Positions 35,980 through 44,843 of a stretch of 64,000 bases of DNA are shown here, in pieces. Location: the NCBI RefSeq assembly GCF_003574215.1, contig NZ_AP018558.1:1883501-1947500 (forward strand). The letters run 5' to 3'. Source of the DNA: Hydrogenophilus thermoluteolus. Lineage in GTDB: Bacteria; Pseudomonadota; Gammaproteobacteria; Burkholderiales; Rhodocyclaceae. The translations under genes and the position numbers were made by a program. The notes below the pieces were generated by a model. It made no database searches and was not told the origin of the DNA. It worked only from the letters and a program-made list of their open reading frames with translations. The first letter of the stretch is position 1. Each line of letters opens with the position of its first letter.

Positions 35980-36860
35980 CACGCCCTCCTTTCTTCACTC
36001 TTCTACGCGACGCACCATCCGTTGCGCCCCTTTTCGCAGTGTGCCGCCAAAAGCCGCACCTTCCCACCGAACCATTTGCGTTATCATTGTAGCGTCGGAA
36101 TTGCCCAGAAGAACCCAAAAACGGTGACGGTGACCGCAACCTCGTCCCATCCAACCCGCTCCGCACCGCCCGCTGCTCAGATCCCACGCTGGTGGCACGA
36201 CGCCGTGATCTACACCGTCTGGGTGCGGAGCTTCGCCGATGGGAATGGCGACGGGATTGGCGACCTTCAGGGGCTCATCACCCGTCTCGATGCGCTCGCG
36301 TGGCTAGGAGTCGATACCCTCTGGCTCACCCCGATCCACCCTTCCCCCAACGCCGATTTTGGCTACGACGTCACCGATTACTGCGCGATCCACCCCGATT
36401 TCGGCACGCTCGCCGACTTCGATACGCTGGTCGCTGAACTGCACCGCCGCGGCATGCGGCTGGTGCTCGATCTGGTGATCAACCACACGAGCTGCGACCA
36501 CCCCTGGTTTCGCGCAGCCGAACGGGGCGAAGCCCCCTACCGGGAGTGGTACTACTGGCGCGACGCGCCCAACGACTGGGAAGCGATTTTTGGCGGCTCC
36601 GCGTGGTCGTGGAGCGAAACCGCGCAGCAGTACTACCTCCACCTCTTCCTGCCACAACAACCGGACCTCAATTGGGAAAATTCCGAAGTACGCGCAGCGC
36701 TTGCCGAAATCGCCCGCTTCTGGCTCGACCGCGGCGTCGACGGCTTTCGTTTCGATGCGCTCACCGTCCTCAAAAAAGCGCCGGGGCTACCGTCGGTCGC
36801 TCCAACAGGGGGGGAGCCGCGCTGCTTGGCCGCCCCAGAGGCCGAGGCATCTGCCGGTGC

Positions 36861-36869
36861 CGCCGCACC
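36861..36869. repeat. left copy of 9-bp target-site duplication
   Basis: CGCCGCACC directly precedes the left end of the element. An identical copy follows the right end at 38193. A 9-base direct repeat is in the range expected for the IS256 family. Confidence 0.9.
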
Positions 36870-36900
36870 GGTTGTGCAACCTTTTTTCTGTAAATTTCCG
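36870..36900. repeat. left terminal inverted repeat of the IS
   Basis: Starts GGTTGTG and includes TTTCTGTAAATTTCCG. It aligns with the reverse complement of 38163-38192 with a few mismatches and one extra base. Confidence 0.85.
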
Positions 36901-36923
36901 TGGTGTTGGTCATGACGCCGGGG

Positions 36924-38090
36924 TTACGGGTTGAGGTTGAGATAGACCTTGCCGGTCATCCACTCGTCGTCGAGTTCGGCCAGCAGCGCCGAGACCAGGC
37001 GCAGGCAGGAATCCATGTTGGGGAAGATGCTGGCCACCCGGGTGCGTCGTCGCAGTTCCCGGTTGATGCGTTCCAGCCCGTTGGTGGTACGCAAACGGAT
37101 ACGGTGCGCAGCGGGGAAGTCGAACACCGTCAGGGATTCAGGAATCGCGGTTTCGGCCCACTCGGCCAGTTTCGGATGCTCCTTGCGCCAGGTGTCCAGG
37201 GCGGCTTTCAAAAGCCGCTCGGCTTCTGCCTTGTCCGGAGCATTGAAGATCGCGCGCAGTGTCGCGGCGACGTGCTTTTTCGCCTCCTGTCGGGTGACGA
37301 ACTGGCCGGCGTTTTGCTGCAGATGGAACTGGCAACGCTGCCAGGGAACAGAAGGGAACACCGCTTTGCGGGCAGCTTTGAGGCCCGCATGATCATCCGC
37401 GATGATGAGCTTGATCCCGTGCAACCCTCTGGCCAGGAGGGATTCCAGGAAACGTCGCCAATTGATCTCGGCTTCCGACGTGGCCACCGTGCAACCGAGC
37501 ACCCGCCGTTTGCCCGTCGCATCGACGCCGACGGCGATCAAGACGGCACAATCGACGATTCGCCCTTCCAGCCGCACTTTCTCGTAACGGGCATCCAGAA
37601 AGAGATAGGGCACTTCGCCCAGAGGACGCTCGCGCCAGGCCGCAAGCCCCTCGTCGAGCCTGGCGGCGGCACGGCTCACCTGGGCGGTGGAGAGCGAAAT
37701 CTCCGGCCCCAGCAGGCGCTGCAGTACCTCGATCACCCGGCGGGTGGAGACCCCCTGGACGTACATCTCGGCCAGGGCCAGATGCACCGCCTGATCGGTG
37801 CGGGTGCCTTTTTCGAGGGCAGAAGGGTAGAAGTCGCCGCAACGCACCTGGGGCACCTGAAAGGTCAGCTCACCAAGGCGGGTGAGTACCGTCTTGGGTT
37901 TGTACCCGTTGGCGTAGTCACGCCGTCGCTCACTACGTTCATAGGGCGCCGCTCCAAGGAACTGGGATCGTTCGATCTTGGCGGCTTCATTGACGAGGAT
38001 GCGCAGAGCCTCGCCGGCACCCTCCAGTCCGTGTTCGAGCAACACAGCATAAGCCATTTCCAAAGGATTGGTTTCGACACGCATCGCCAT
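36924..38090 (-). CDS. IS256-family (mutator-type) transposase
   Basis: A 388-residue DDE transposase. Catalytic residues fit the family: first Asp in YLFLDARYEKV, second Asp in LIIADDHAGLKAA, and Glu in TTNGLERINRELRRRT. PWQRCQFHLQQN, a family block, lies between them. The start at 38090 follows AAAGGAG at a 10-base spacing; an earlier ATG at 38099 is only 1 base from that site. It has no internal stop and the length is near the usual 390-410, so it should be functional. Confidence 0.93.
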   Translation of the reverse strand: MAMRVETNPLEMAYAVLLEHGLEGAGEALRILVNEAAKIERSQFLGAAPYERSERRRDYANGYKPKTVLTRLGELTFQVPQVRCGDFYPSALEKGTRTDQAVHLALAEMYVQGVSTRRVIEVLQRLLGPEISLSTAQVSRAAARLDEGLAAWRERPLGEVPYLFLDARYEKVRLEGRIVDCAVLIAVGVDATGKRRVLGCTVATSEAEINWRRFLESLLARGLHGIKLIIADDHAGLKAARKAVFPSVPWQRCQFHLQQNAGQFVTRQEAKKHVAATLRAIFNAPDKAEAERLLKAALDTWRKEHPKLAEWAETAIPESLTVFDFPAAHRIRLRTTNGLERINRELRRRTRVASIFPNMDSCLRLVSALLAELDDEWMTGKVYLNLNP

Positions 38091-38162
38091 GATGGGCATA
38101 CTCCTTTCTCGAAGTCATGGCGTCAGACCGAGCGCCGCGCACTTCCTGCCAGAGGCGCTAAA

Positions 38163-38192
38163 CGGAATTTACAGAAAGGATGGTACACAACC
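38163..38192. repeat. right terminal inverted repeat of the IS
   Basis: The reverse complement begins GGTTGTGTACC and includes TTTCTGTAAATTCCG, matching the left end. The target duplication follows immediately. Confidence 0.85.
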
Positions 38193-38201
38193 CGCCGCAC
38201 C
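38193..38201. repeat. right copy of 9-bp target-site duplication
   Basis: CGCCGCACC follows the right inverted repeat, identical to 36861-36869, and resumes the GH13 reading frame with the expected codon phase. Confidence 0.9.
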
Positions 38202-39011
38202 CCCCTCCGAAAATAGGCACCCTCTGCCTCAGCCCGCCTGGAGCCATTTCCTCGCCCAACCCGGTCTCGAAGCGCTTTTTGCCGATTTCGTGCGCCGCGC
38301 CGGACTCACCCGTGACCACTTGACACTCGGGGAAGCCAACGGTCTGCCCGTCGAGCGCGCCGCGCCGTGGATCGCCGAACCCAACGGGCTGTTGTCGTTT
38401 CTGTTGCACTTCGAACTCTGGCACATCGACCGCCCCACGGCGCAAGGGGGCACGACGCTCGATACCGTCGCCTTTTCCGAAAGCTGCGTGCGCTGGTGGC
38501 AAACCGCACGGGCGCTGGGAACACGCCCCGCCCTCTACCTCGAAAACCATGACCTGCCGCGCGTCGTTTCGCGCTGGGCGGACGATCGTGATCCCGACGC
38601 CACGCGACGCGCCGCGAAAGCCTTCGCGGCGGCGCAACTGCTCCAACCGGCGGTGCCGATCCTCTACCAGGGACAAGAGTTGGGTCTGCCGAACGCACGG
38701 CTCACCCACTGGGCGCAAATCCACGACCGTGCCGCAGAGCCGACGATCGCCGCGTTGGGCGCCAAAGGGGAGACAGACAGTACGATTCTCGCCGCGCTGA
38801 GCCGCACCGGCCGCGACGCGGTGCGCACACCGTACCCGTGGGACGCCACCCAACCTTTCGGCGGTTTCTCCCCAGCCCCACCATGGACGCCGCTTCCCCC
38901 GGAGCACCTGCCGCTTGCCTGGCAACAGCAGTACGAAGACCCCCATTCCACGCTTCACTGGTACCGACACCTGATTCATCGGCGGCGACAACGAAACCAA
39001 GGAGTAACGCC

Positions 39012-40082
39012 GTGAGTTCCGCACCCGATCGCCTCACCCACGCGCCACCCGACGCCACGCCCCATCTGGTCTGGATCGCCACCGGCGGCACCATCGCCGG
39101 AGCGGGCGTAGGCCACACCTATACCGCTGGCGCGATCGCTGCCGAAACGCTCGCCGCCCGGTGGCGGGTTACCTCGTCCCTTCCCGTGCGCGTACGCACC
39201 CCTTACCAAATCGATTCGAAAGAGGCTACCCCCGAAACGTGGCAACAGTTGCACAAGGCCGTCACTGCGGCACTCGCCACCCCTGGCTGTTGCGGCATCC
39301 TCATCACCCATGGCACCGACACACTCGAAGAGAGCGCGGCGCTGTTGGCGCTCACCCTCGCCCCGTCGATCCCGGTCGTTCTCACCGGTGCGATGCGTCC
39401 CGCCGACGATCCGGAGTCCGATGGTGAAGCCAATTTCCGCGCTGCGCTCGCAATCGCTGCCGATCGGGCAACCCCACCCGGCGTCTGGGTTGCGTTCGCG
39501 GGCAAAATTTTCCCTGCGCTCGGCGTGCGCAAAACGCACACCTGCGCGCGCGATGCCTTCGCTGCAGTCGAACCGCTTGAAACCGCCACCACCGAACCCG
39601 CGCACACGCCAGCCCCCGCATCGGCCCGCAGCGCCCACCGCATCCCTCCAGATTCCTTGCCGCTACCGCTTCCCGCCGATTGGCCCGCTGTGCCGCTGCT
39701 CTCCTGCACCGCATGGGACGACGCCGTGCTTCTCAACGCGGCCGTGCCGGCGGCGGCTGCGTTCGTCCTGCTCTGCCCGGGTCATGGAAGCGTCCCCACG
39801 CGTTGGTACGAATCGATCCGCGCCGCGACCGCCTCCGGTACGCCCATCATCCGCGCGAGCCGCTGCAGTTTCGGCCCCGTGCTTCCCCACCCGATCGACG
39901 CCGAACTGGGCACCTGGCCTGCTGGGATCCTCAGCGCCGCACAGGCGCGCGTCGCCGCCGCGTTGGTCACGAACGCAACCCCGCTACCTGAAGCACGCGA
40001 CGCGCTTTGGCGTGCGATTGCCGCCGGAACCGTTCCGTACGCGTCCTGCCCTGCGCCTCATCACGCGGCGAACCCACCATGA
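39012..40082 (+). CDS. asparaginase family protein
   Basis: A 356-residue protein of the bacterial type I/II asparaginase family. The first nucleophile Thr is in WIATGGTIAGAG (about residue 26) and the second Thr-Asp pair in ITHGTDTLEESA (about 100). The remaining active-site residues (VVLTGAMRPADDPESDG, AFAGKIF) are present. It hydrolyses L-asparagine to aspartate and ammonia. The GTG start overlaps the GH13 stop (GTGA) and follows AAGGAG. Its place between a glucosidase and glucokinase is unexpected. No export signal is visible, so a cytoplasmic form is likely. Confidence 0.85.
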   Translation: MSSAPDRLTHAPPDATPHLVWIATGGTIAGAGVGHTYTAGAIAAETLAARWRVTSSLPVRVRTPYQIDSKEATPETWQQLHKAVTAALATPGCCGILITHGTDTLEESAALLALTLAPSIPVVLTGAMRPADDPESDGEANFRAALAIAADRATPPGVWVAFAGKIFPALGVRKTHTCARDAFAAVEPLETATTEPAHTPAPASARSAHRIPPDSLPLPLPADWPAVPLLSCTAWDDAVLLNAAVPAAAAFVLLCPGHGSVPTRWYESIRAATASGTPIIRASRCSFGPVLPHPIDAELGTWPAGILSAAQARVAAALVTNATPLPEARDALWRAIAAGTVPYASCPAPHHAANPP

Positions 40083-41152
40083 GCGAAAACGAAGCGCAAA
40101 AAACGCCGCAAGCGACGTTTCTCGTCGCCGACATCGGCGGCACCCACAACCGGTGGCAACGGCTTCGTCTCGACGGCGCACACCTGCACGTAGACACGAC
40201 CTGGATCGGACGCAACGACGATGCCGCGACCTTTCACGAAGCGTGGCAGCGGGCGCTGACAGCACTCCCCGTCACCGAACCCCTTTCCCAGGTCGTGATC
40301 GCAGCCGCGGGGCCCGTACACGACGCAACGATCACACTCACGAACCGTCCCACCTGGCGCATCGACGCGGCAACGCTCAGCCGCGTGCTCGGCGCACCCG
40401 TTACCCTGCTCAACGACTTCGCCGCGCAAGCCTACGGGCTGCTCACGGTCACCGATGCCGAATGCGAACGGCTCGGCAACCCGTCTGAGCTTGCAGCAAC
40501 GGCACCGATCGCACCGGAAACCAGCGCTGCGTCCGCGCCACGCTCGCCTCAAGCGACGGTTCCCCAACCCGGTGAACGGCCGCTCGCAGTGATCGGCCCG
40601 GGAACCGGGCTCGGGATCGCGTTCTTGTGGCAACCGGCGCGTACACCGGCACCCCTCGTCCTTTCGACAGAAGCGGGCAATCTGCGCCTACCGCTTCTGC
40701 CCGAACTGGCGACTCACTGGCCAGCGATCGCGGCAGACGCGCCGGCGCAACAACCCTATTGGGAATGGCTCCTTTCCGGCCCGGGACTCATGCGACTCCA
40801 TCAGTTCCTCAACGGCGCGACGCTCGCGCCCGAAGCGATCGTCGCCGCCGCGCACGCGGACCCGGAAAGTGCCGCCGCCCACACCGTTACCCTCTTTTCC
40901 CGCTTACTGGCCCATTTCGCCGCCGAAGCCACGCTGATGGCGTGGGCGACTCAGGGCGTCGTGCTGGTCGGTAGCCTCGCGAACGCGATCGCGCCGTGGC
41001 TGCGGCGGCGAGAATGGCATGACGCGTTCCTGAGCGGTCCACGCTACCGCGACGCGCTCGCCGCAACCCCGCTTTGGCTCGTGCATGCGAGCGACTTGGG
41101 GCTACGCGGTGCGGCATATGTTGCGTTTCGCCAGGCACGCGCGGCGCGCTGA
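40079..41152 (+). CDS. glk: glucokinase
   Basis: A 357-residue enzyme that phosphorylates glucose with ATP. It shows the N-terminal phosphate loop LVADIGGTHNRW, the sugar-binding LLNDFAAQAYGL, and EAGNLRLPLLPE. The ATPase second half has GVVLVGSLANAIAP. An insertion of alanine- and proline-rich sequence after residue 140 (TAPIAPETSAASAP...) is unusual. It overlaps the asparaginase stop (ATGA). With GH13 active, the pair would feed free glucose into glycolysis; the IS insertion may lower its transcription. Confidence 0.87.
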   Translation: MSENEAQKTPQATFLVADIGGTHNRWQRLRLDGAHLHVDTTWIGRNDDAATFHEAWQRALTALPVTEPLSQVVIAAAGPVHDATITLTNRPTWRIDAATLSRVLGAPVTLLNDFAAQAYGLLTVTDAECERLGNPSELAATAPIAPETSAASAPRSPQATVPQPGERPLAVIGPGTGLGIAFLWQPARTPAPLVLSTEAGNLRLPLLPELATHWPAIAADAPAQQPYWEWLLSGPGLMRLHQFLNGATLAPEAIVAAAHADPESAAAHTVTLFSRLLAHFAAEATLMAWATQGVVLVGSLANAIAPWLRRREWHDAFLSGPRYRDALAATPLWLVHASDLGLRGAAYVAFRQARAAR

Positions 41153-41166
41153 CCACCAACCGAGCG

Positions 41167-42093
41167 CTACGCCTCGATCAACGCGCGAATGTGCGCCCCG
41201 GCCGAACGGGCGAGCGAACTCATCACGTACCCCCCTTCGAGCATCGAGACGATCGGCGCGGCCCCTCCGGTGATCTCGCGCAGACAACGGACCAACTCGT
41301 GGGTGGCCCACGCGTAATCGCCTTCGCGCAGTGCCAATGAACCCATGTCGTCTTCCAGATGGGAGTCGAACCCAGCAGAGATCAAAAGCAGCTGTGGCTG
41401 ATGCGCGCGAATCGCCGGCAACCAAAGGTCGGTCACCACTTGACGGAATTCGTCACTGCCCGAACGCGCAGGCAGCGGCACATTGACCATGTGCGGCGGC
41501 GGATTTTCCGTCCCGGAATAGGGATAGAACGGGTGCTGAAAGATACTCACCATCTGCACGCGCGGGTCGTCGCGAAAGATTTCCTCGGTCCCGTTGCCGT
41601 GATGGACGTCCCAATCGACGATCGTCACCCGCTCAAGGCCGTGGTGCGCGAGTGCATGGGCTGCGGCAACCGCAATGTTGTTGAAGAAACAGAACCCCAT
41701 CGCGCTGGCACGCCCCGCGTGGTGCCCCGGCGGGCGCACCAAGCAAAAGGCGTTTCCCACCTCGCCGCCGAGCACGAGGTCCACGGCGAGCACCCCTGCA
41801 CCGGCGGCGCGTTGCGCGGCAACCAGCGTATCGGGGTTCATCGCGGTATCGGGGTCAAGGTGCACCAGCCCGGTGAGCGGCGCGCTCGCCCACAGTTCGT
41901 CGAGATACGCGGGGTCATGGACCCGCTCGAGCGCTTCGCGCGTCACCAGCGGCGCCTCATAGGGCACCAGATAGGCGTCTAAACCCTGCGCGATCAGATG
42001 GTCGTGAATCGCACTCAAACGCCGCGGGCATTCCGGGTGGTGGCTCCCCATCTCGTGCCGCGCGCAATCCGGATGGGTAATCAGCGCCGTCAT
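41167..42093 (-). CDS. histone-deacetylase-family (AcuC/Aph-like) deacetylase
   Basis: A 308-residue zinc amidohydrolase. Active-site blocks: RPPGHHAGRASAMGFCFFNN, the zinc ligands in IVDWDVHHGNGTEE, and SAGFDSHLEDDMG near residue 245. A LEGGY element near the C-terminus supplies the catalytic-type tyrosine. Bacterial relatives deacetylate acetylpolyamines or lysines in proteins such as acetyl-CoA synthetase. I start at 42093 since GGAAGG lies 6 bases upstream; an ATG at 42099 sits against that site. It is convergent with glucokinase and upstream of nothing in the same direction but rpoS ends 55 bases away. Confidence 0.85.
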   Translation of the reverse strand: MTALITHPDCARHEMGSHHPECPRRLSAIHDHLIAQGLDAYLVPYEAPLVTREALERVHDPAYLDELWASAPLTGLVHLDPDTAMNPDTLVAAQRAAGAGVLAVDLVLGGEVGNAFCLVRPPGHHAGRASAMGFCFFNNIAVAAAHALAHHGLERVTIVDWDVHHGNGTEEIFRDDPRVQMVSIFQHPFYPYSGTENPPPHMVNVPLPARSGSDEFRQVVTDLWLPAIRAHQPQLLLISAGFDSHLEDDMGSLALREGDYAWATHELVRCLREITGGAAPIVSMLEGGYVMSSLARSAGAHIRALIEA

Positions 42094-42148
42094 CGTCATC
42101 CTTCCCTCCCTTTTGCTCTCTCTTTCGTTATCGGACTGGCAAGCTCTG

Positions 42149-43177
42149 TCAAGAGGTCAACATCTCGTCCGGTCGCACCCCGGATTGGCGTGCGATCCGG
42201 CGCAAACGGCGAATCGCCTCCATCTGGATCTGCCGCACCCGCTCCCGCGTCAAGCCGACCTCTTCCGCGAGCTCCTCCAGCGTAGCCGGATCGCGACCGT
42301 CCAATCCAAAACGGCGGGTCACGATATAGGCGTAACGGGTGGGCAGCGTATCGAGCCAGCGCCGGATCACCTCGGTCACCTCGCGTTGCGCGATCACCGT
42401 TTCGGGTTGCGCGTCGGGTTCGTCGGGCAGATTGTCGGCCCATTGCCGTTTGTCGTCGTCGCCCAACGACTCGTCGAGCGAACGCGGCGTCATCCCAACT
42501 GCTTGCAGCGAATGGAGATCGGCAAGCGCGATCCCGAGCGCTTCGGCCAATTCGCCATCGCCCGATTCCTCCCCTTGCCTCGCGCGCTCTGCCGCGCGCA
42601 TCTGGCCAAGACGGCGGTGGATGTGGGTGGGCAACCGAACGGTTCGACTTTGACTGATCACCGCCCGTTCGATCGCCTGCCGAATCCACCAGGTTGCGTA
42701 GGTCGAGAAGCGAAAACCGCGTTCCGGGTCATACTTCTCCAGCGCATGCATCAGCCCAAGGTTGCCCTCTTCGATGAGATCGAGGAAGGGCACCCCGCGA
42801 TGTTGATAGTGTTTGGCGATGCTCACCACGAGCCGCAAATTGCTTTCGATCATCTGCTGCCGCGCCGCTTCGTCCCCGGCTTTCGCGCGGCGGGCAAGCG
42901 CCAACTCTTCCTGTGGCGCCAAGAGGCTGATCGAGCCGATCGCGTCCAAGTAGCGGTGAGCCAGATCGGAGAAGAGTTCGTCGTCGAACCGCTCCTCGGT
43001 GTCATCCACGCACGCGTCGGCCACCGACGTCTCGGAATCGAAATCCGGCGCGTCGTCGAACGCCGCCGAGGTATCGCCGTCCAAAGGCGTTTCGCTGGGT
43101 TCGTTCCCTTGCGCCCTGTCGACGTCGGACGCGTGGGTCTTCTGTGGTTCGGTTTTCGTCGTTTTCGTGCGCCCCAT
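42149..43177 (-). CDS. rpoS: RNA polymerase sigma factor RpoS
   Basis: A 342-residue sigma70-family factor for the general stress and stationary-phase response. Region 1.2-2 contains AKHYQHRGVPFLDLIEEGNLGLMHALEKYDPERGFRFSTYATWWIRQAIERA, the -10 recognition part. Region 3 begins LPTHIHRRL. Region 4 ends ELAEEVGLTRERVRQIQMEAIRRLRR, reading the -35. The N-terminal 70 residues are acidic and lack region 1.1 of RpoD, as in RpoS. GGGAGGAG precedes the ATG at 43177. It follows nlpD, in whose coding region an rpoS promoter is found in E. coli; none is claimed here. Confidence 0.95.
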   Translation of the reverse strand: MGRTKTTKTEPQKTHASDVDRAQGNEPSETPLDGDTSAAFDDAPDFDSETSVADACVDDTEERFDDELFSDLAHRYLDAIGSISLLAPQEELALARRAKAGDEAARQQMIESNLRLVVSIAKHYQHRGVPFLDLIEEGNLGLMHALEKYDPERGFRFSTYATWWIRQAIERAVISQSRTVRLPTHIHRRLGQMRAAERARQGEESGDGELAEALGIALADLHSLQAVGMTPRSLDESLGDDDKRQWADNLPDEPDAQPETVIAQREVTEVIRRWLDTLPTRYAYIVTRRFGLDGRDPATLEELAEEVGLTRERVRQIQMEAIRRLRRIARQSGVRPDEMLTS

Positions 43178-43214
43178 CACTCCTCCCTCCGATCGCCGCG
43201 AAGCGATCGTTCGG

Positions 43215-44138
43215 TCACGTTTTGGGTAACACGGTCTCCGGGTCGATCGCTTTACCCGCGCGGCGGATCTGGAAGTGGAGTTTCGGCCGATCGGCATTAC
43301 CGCTTTTCCCCATCCGCGCGATGATCTGGCCCCGTTTGACCGTATCGCCTTCTTTCACGACTACCTTGTCGTTGTGGGCATAGACCGAGACGTAGTCGTT
43401 TGCATGTTGCAGGATCACGATCAGCCCGAACCCCTCGATCCCTTCGCCGACGTACGAGACCGTCCCGTCCATCGCCGCATAGACCGGATCGCCCACGTTG
43501 CCGCCGATGTCGATCCCTTTGCGGATTTTGCCGTCGAACGGCGCAAGCACCGGACCACGCGCTGGCCACGTCCAACCGCTGGCGTTCGCAGGGGGTGTCG
43601 TTGCGGGCTGTCCGGTGGCCGTTGCGGTGCCGCTCTCTGGCGTACCGACCGGAGCCGTAGCCGTGAGCGGCGGCGCACTCAAACGCCCGCCAGTGGCAAC
43701 ACCGGTCGAAGAAGCGGTGGATCCGCCCGGCATCCCCGCACCACCCTGCGCATCCGGCCCAGTCGCTGTCGTGCTCGGCGTGCCCACAGGGAAAACCTGA
43801 ACGCCCGTTGCCCCCCCACTTGGCGTCGCCCCCGGACGCAACCGCAGCTGCTGTCCAACGAAGATGCGATCCGGGTCGCTCAAGCCGTTCAACTGCACCA
43901 ACGTTTCAGGCGCGACACCATAGCGGCGGGCAATCGCAAAGAGCGTCTCACCGGGTGCGACTTGATGGAATTCGGGGAGCGACGCCGCCCCCACGCTTCC
44001 CCCGCCAACCGTCGGTGCGGTTGACGCCCCGCTACTGCGGTCGACCACCGGGGATTTCACCGGTGTTGCACACCCAGCGAGCACGACCATCGCCACCGTC
44101 GCCCACAATCCGACTCGCATCGCAATCCGTTCCCTCAT
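43215..44138 (-). CDS. nlpD: NlpD-like murein hydrolase activator lipoprotein
   Basis: A 307-residue lipoprotein with lipobox LAGC (Cys23). A LysM peptidoglycan-binding domain lies at about 55-100 (HQVAPGETLFAIARRYGVAPETLVQLNGLSDPDRIFVGQQLRL). A glycine- and threonine-rich linker follows, then a LytM/M23 domain (about 205-305). The first zinc position reads KGIDIGG rather than HxGIDI, so it is a non-catalytic LytM that activates an amidase. AGGAG lies 6-7 bases before the ATG. Order surE-pcm-nlpD-rpoS is conserved across many proteobacteria. Confidence 0.93.
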   Translation of the reverse strand: MRERIAMRVGLWATVAMVVLAGCATPVKSPVVDRSSGASTAPTVGGGSVGAASLPEFHQVAPGETLFAIARRYGVAPETLVQLNGLSDPDRIFVGQQLRLRPGATPSGGATGVQVFPVGTPSTTATGPDAQGGAGMPGGSTASSTGVATGGRLSAPPLTATAPVGTPESGTATATGQPATTPPANASGWTWPARGPVLAPFDGKIRKGIDIGGNVGDPVYAAMDGTVSYVGEGIEGFGLIVILQHANDYVSVYAHNDKVVVKEGDTVKRGQIIARMGKSGNADRPKLHFQIRRAGKAIDPETVLPKT

Positions 44139-44148
44139 GTCCGTTCTC

Positions 44149-44832
44149 CTATTCCACGCCGGCAACGAGCGGCACGAACCGCACCGGCTCGACGGTTTCT
44201 GCCACCCACTGCCCATTTTTCTGCTGCCAGACCGTCAACCACTGCGCCGTCTCGTCCCCCATCGGCGCAACGATCCGGCCGTGGGGCTCCAGCTGTTCGA
44301 ACCACGCCGCAGGAGGCTTCGCGCACGCTGCCGCAACGAGGATCGCGTCGAACGGCGCCGCTTCCGGCAACCCCGCAGCGCCATCTCCCCACTTCAAGCG
44401 CACGTTGGCGAACCGAAACGGTCGCAGGTTGGCTTTCGCCTGTTCGAACAGCGCCTGGATCCGCTCCACACCGAACACCTCGGGGACCAAATGGGCGAGC
44501 AGGGCCGTTTGATACCCACACCCCACCCCGATTTCGAGCACCTTGTTCGGCTGCGGCGGGGCGAGGAGCAATTCCAACATCCGTGCGACGATATAGGGTT
44601 GTGAGATGGTTTGTCGATGTCCGATCGGCAACGCGACATTCGCATACGCTTGATATTGGAGCGCCGCATCGACGAACCGGTGGCGCGGCACTTGACGCAT
44701 CGCGTCGAGCACGCGCGGATCACGAATTCCCTCGGCTGCCAACTGCTGCACCAGCGCGTCGCGTTGGCGGCGAAACGGCGCATCGCCACGCTCCGTTTCG
44801 TTCGCTTCCTGCCAACGCAACTGATGGGCCAT
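44149..44832 (-). CDS. pcm: protein-L-isoaspartate O-methyltransferase
   Basis: A 227-residue repair enzyme that methylates isoaspartyl residues. Motif I is VLEIGVGCGYQTALLA (about 90-105), preceded by PIGHRQTISQPYIVARMLELL, the isoaspartyl binding strip. Later GDGAAGLPEAAPFDAILVAAA. AAGGAAG precedes the ATG at 44832. It starts 11 bases after surE and stops 10 bases before nlpD. Confidence 0.95.
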   Translation of the reverse strand: MAHQLRWQEANETERGDAPFRRQRDALVQQLAAEGIRDPRVLDAMRQVPRHRFVDAALQYQAYANVALPIGHRQTISQPYIVARMLELLLAPPQPNKVLEIGVGCGYQTALLAHLVPEVFGVERIQALFEQAKANLRPFRFANVRLKWGDGAAGLPEAAPFDAILVAAACAKPPAAWFEQLEPHGRIVAPMGDETAQWLTVWQQKNGQWVAETVEPVRFVPLVAGVE

Positions 44833-44843
44833 GGGCTGCTTCC

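Larger units (their letters stand above)
36870..38192 (-). mobile_element. complete IS256-family insertion sequence
   Basis: A 1323-bp element delimited by imperfect terminal inverted repeats of about 30 bases (both beginning GGTTGTG and sharing TTTCTGTAAATT) and by a perfect 9-base target duplication. It carries one full-length transposase gene, read on the minus strand. The intact ends, intact open frame and identical target copies suggest a recent and potentially mobile insertion. Its host target is the GH13 gene. Confidence 0.93.
36124..39015 (+). pseudogene. GH13 alpha-glucosidase family gene, disrupted by an IS256-type element
   Basis: The gene is split at 36869/38202. Removing 36870-38201 (element plus one target copy) joins the two parts in frame, giving a 519-residue protein. 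Its active site is complete: DLVINHTS, nucleophile D211 in GFRFDA, acid E293 in TLGEAN and D366 in LENHD. The start is uncertain; a GTG at 36124 is likely, with no strong ribosome site. As it stands, the first part ends within the element at 36915 and lacks the second half of the active site, so no active enzyme is made. The intact form would cleave alpha-glucosides (trehalose, maltodextrin or isomaltose type). It is the first gene of the run ending in glucokinase. Confidence 0.88.

Noticed and set aside
36870..36900. GH13 frame broken by a frameshift or sequencing error
   Set aside because: The break coincides with the IS end and a perfect target duplication, and the frame is continuous once the element is removed.
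43178..43297. 40-residue upstream extension of rpoS
   Set aside because: It reads into the end of nlpD without domain conservation; the ATG at 43177 has a strong GGGAGGAG site.
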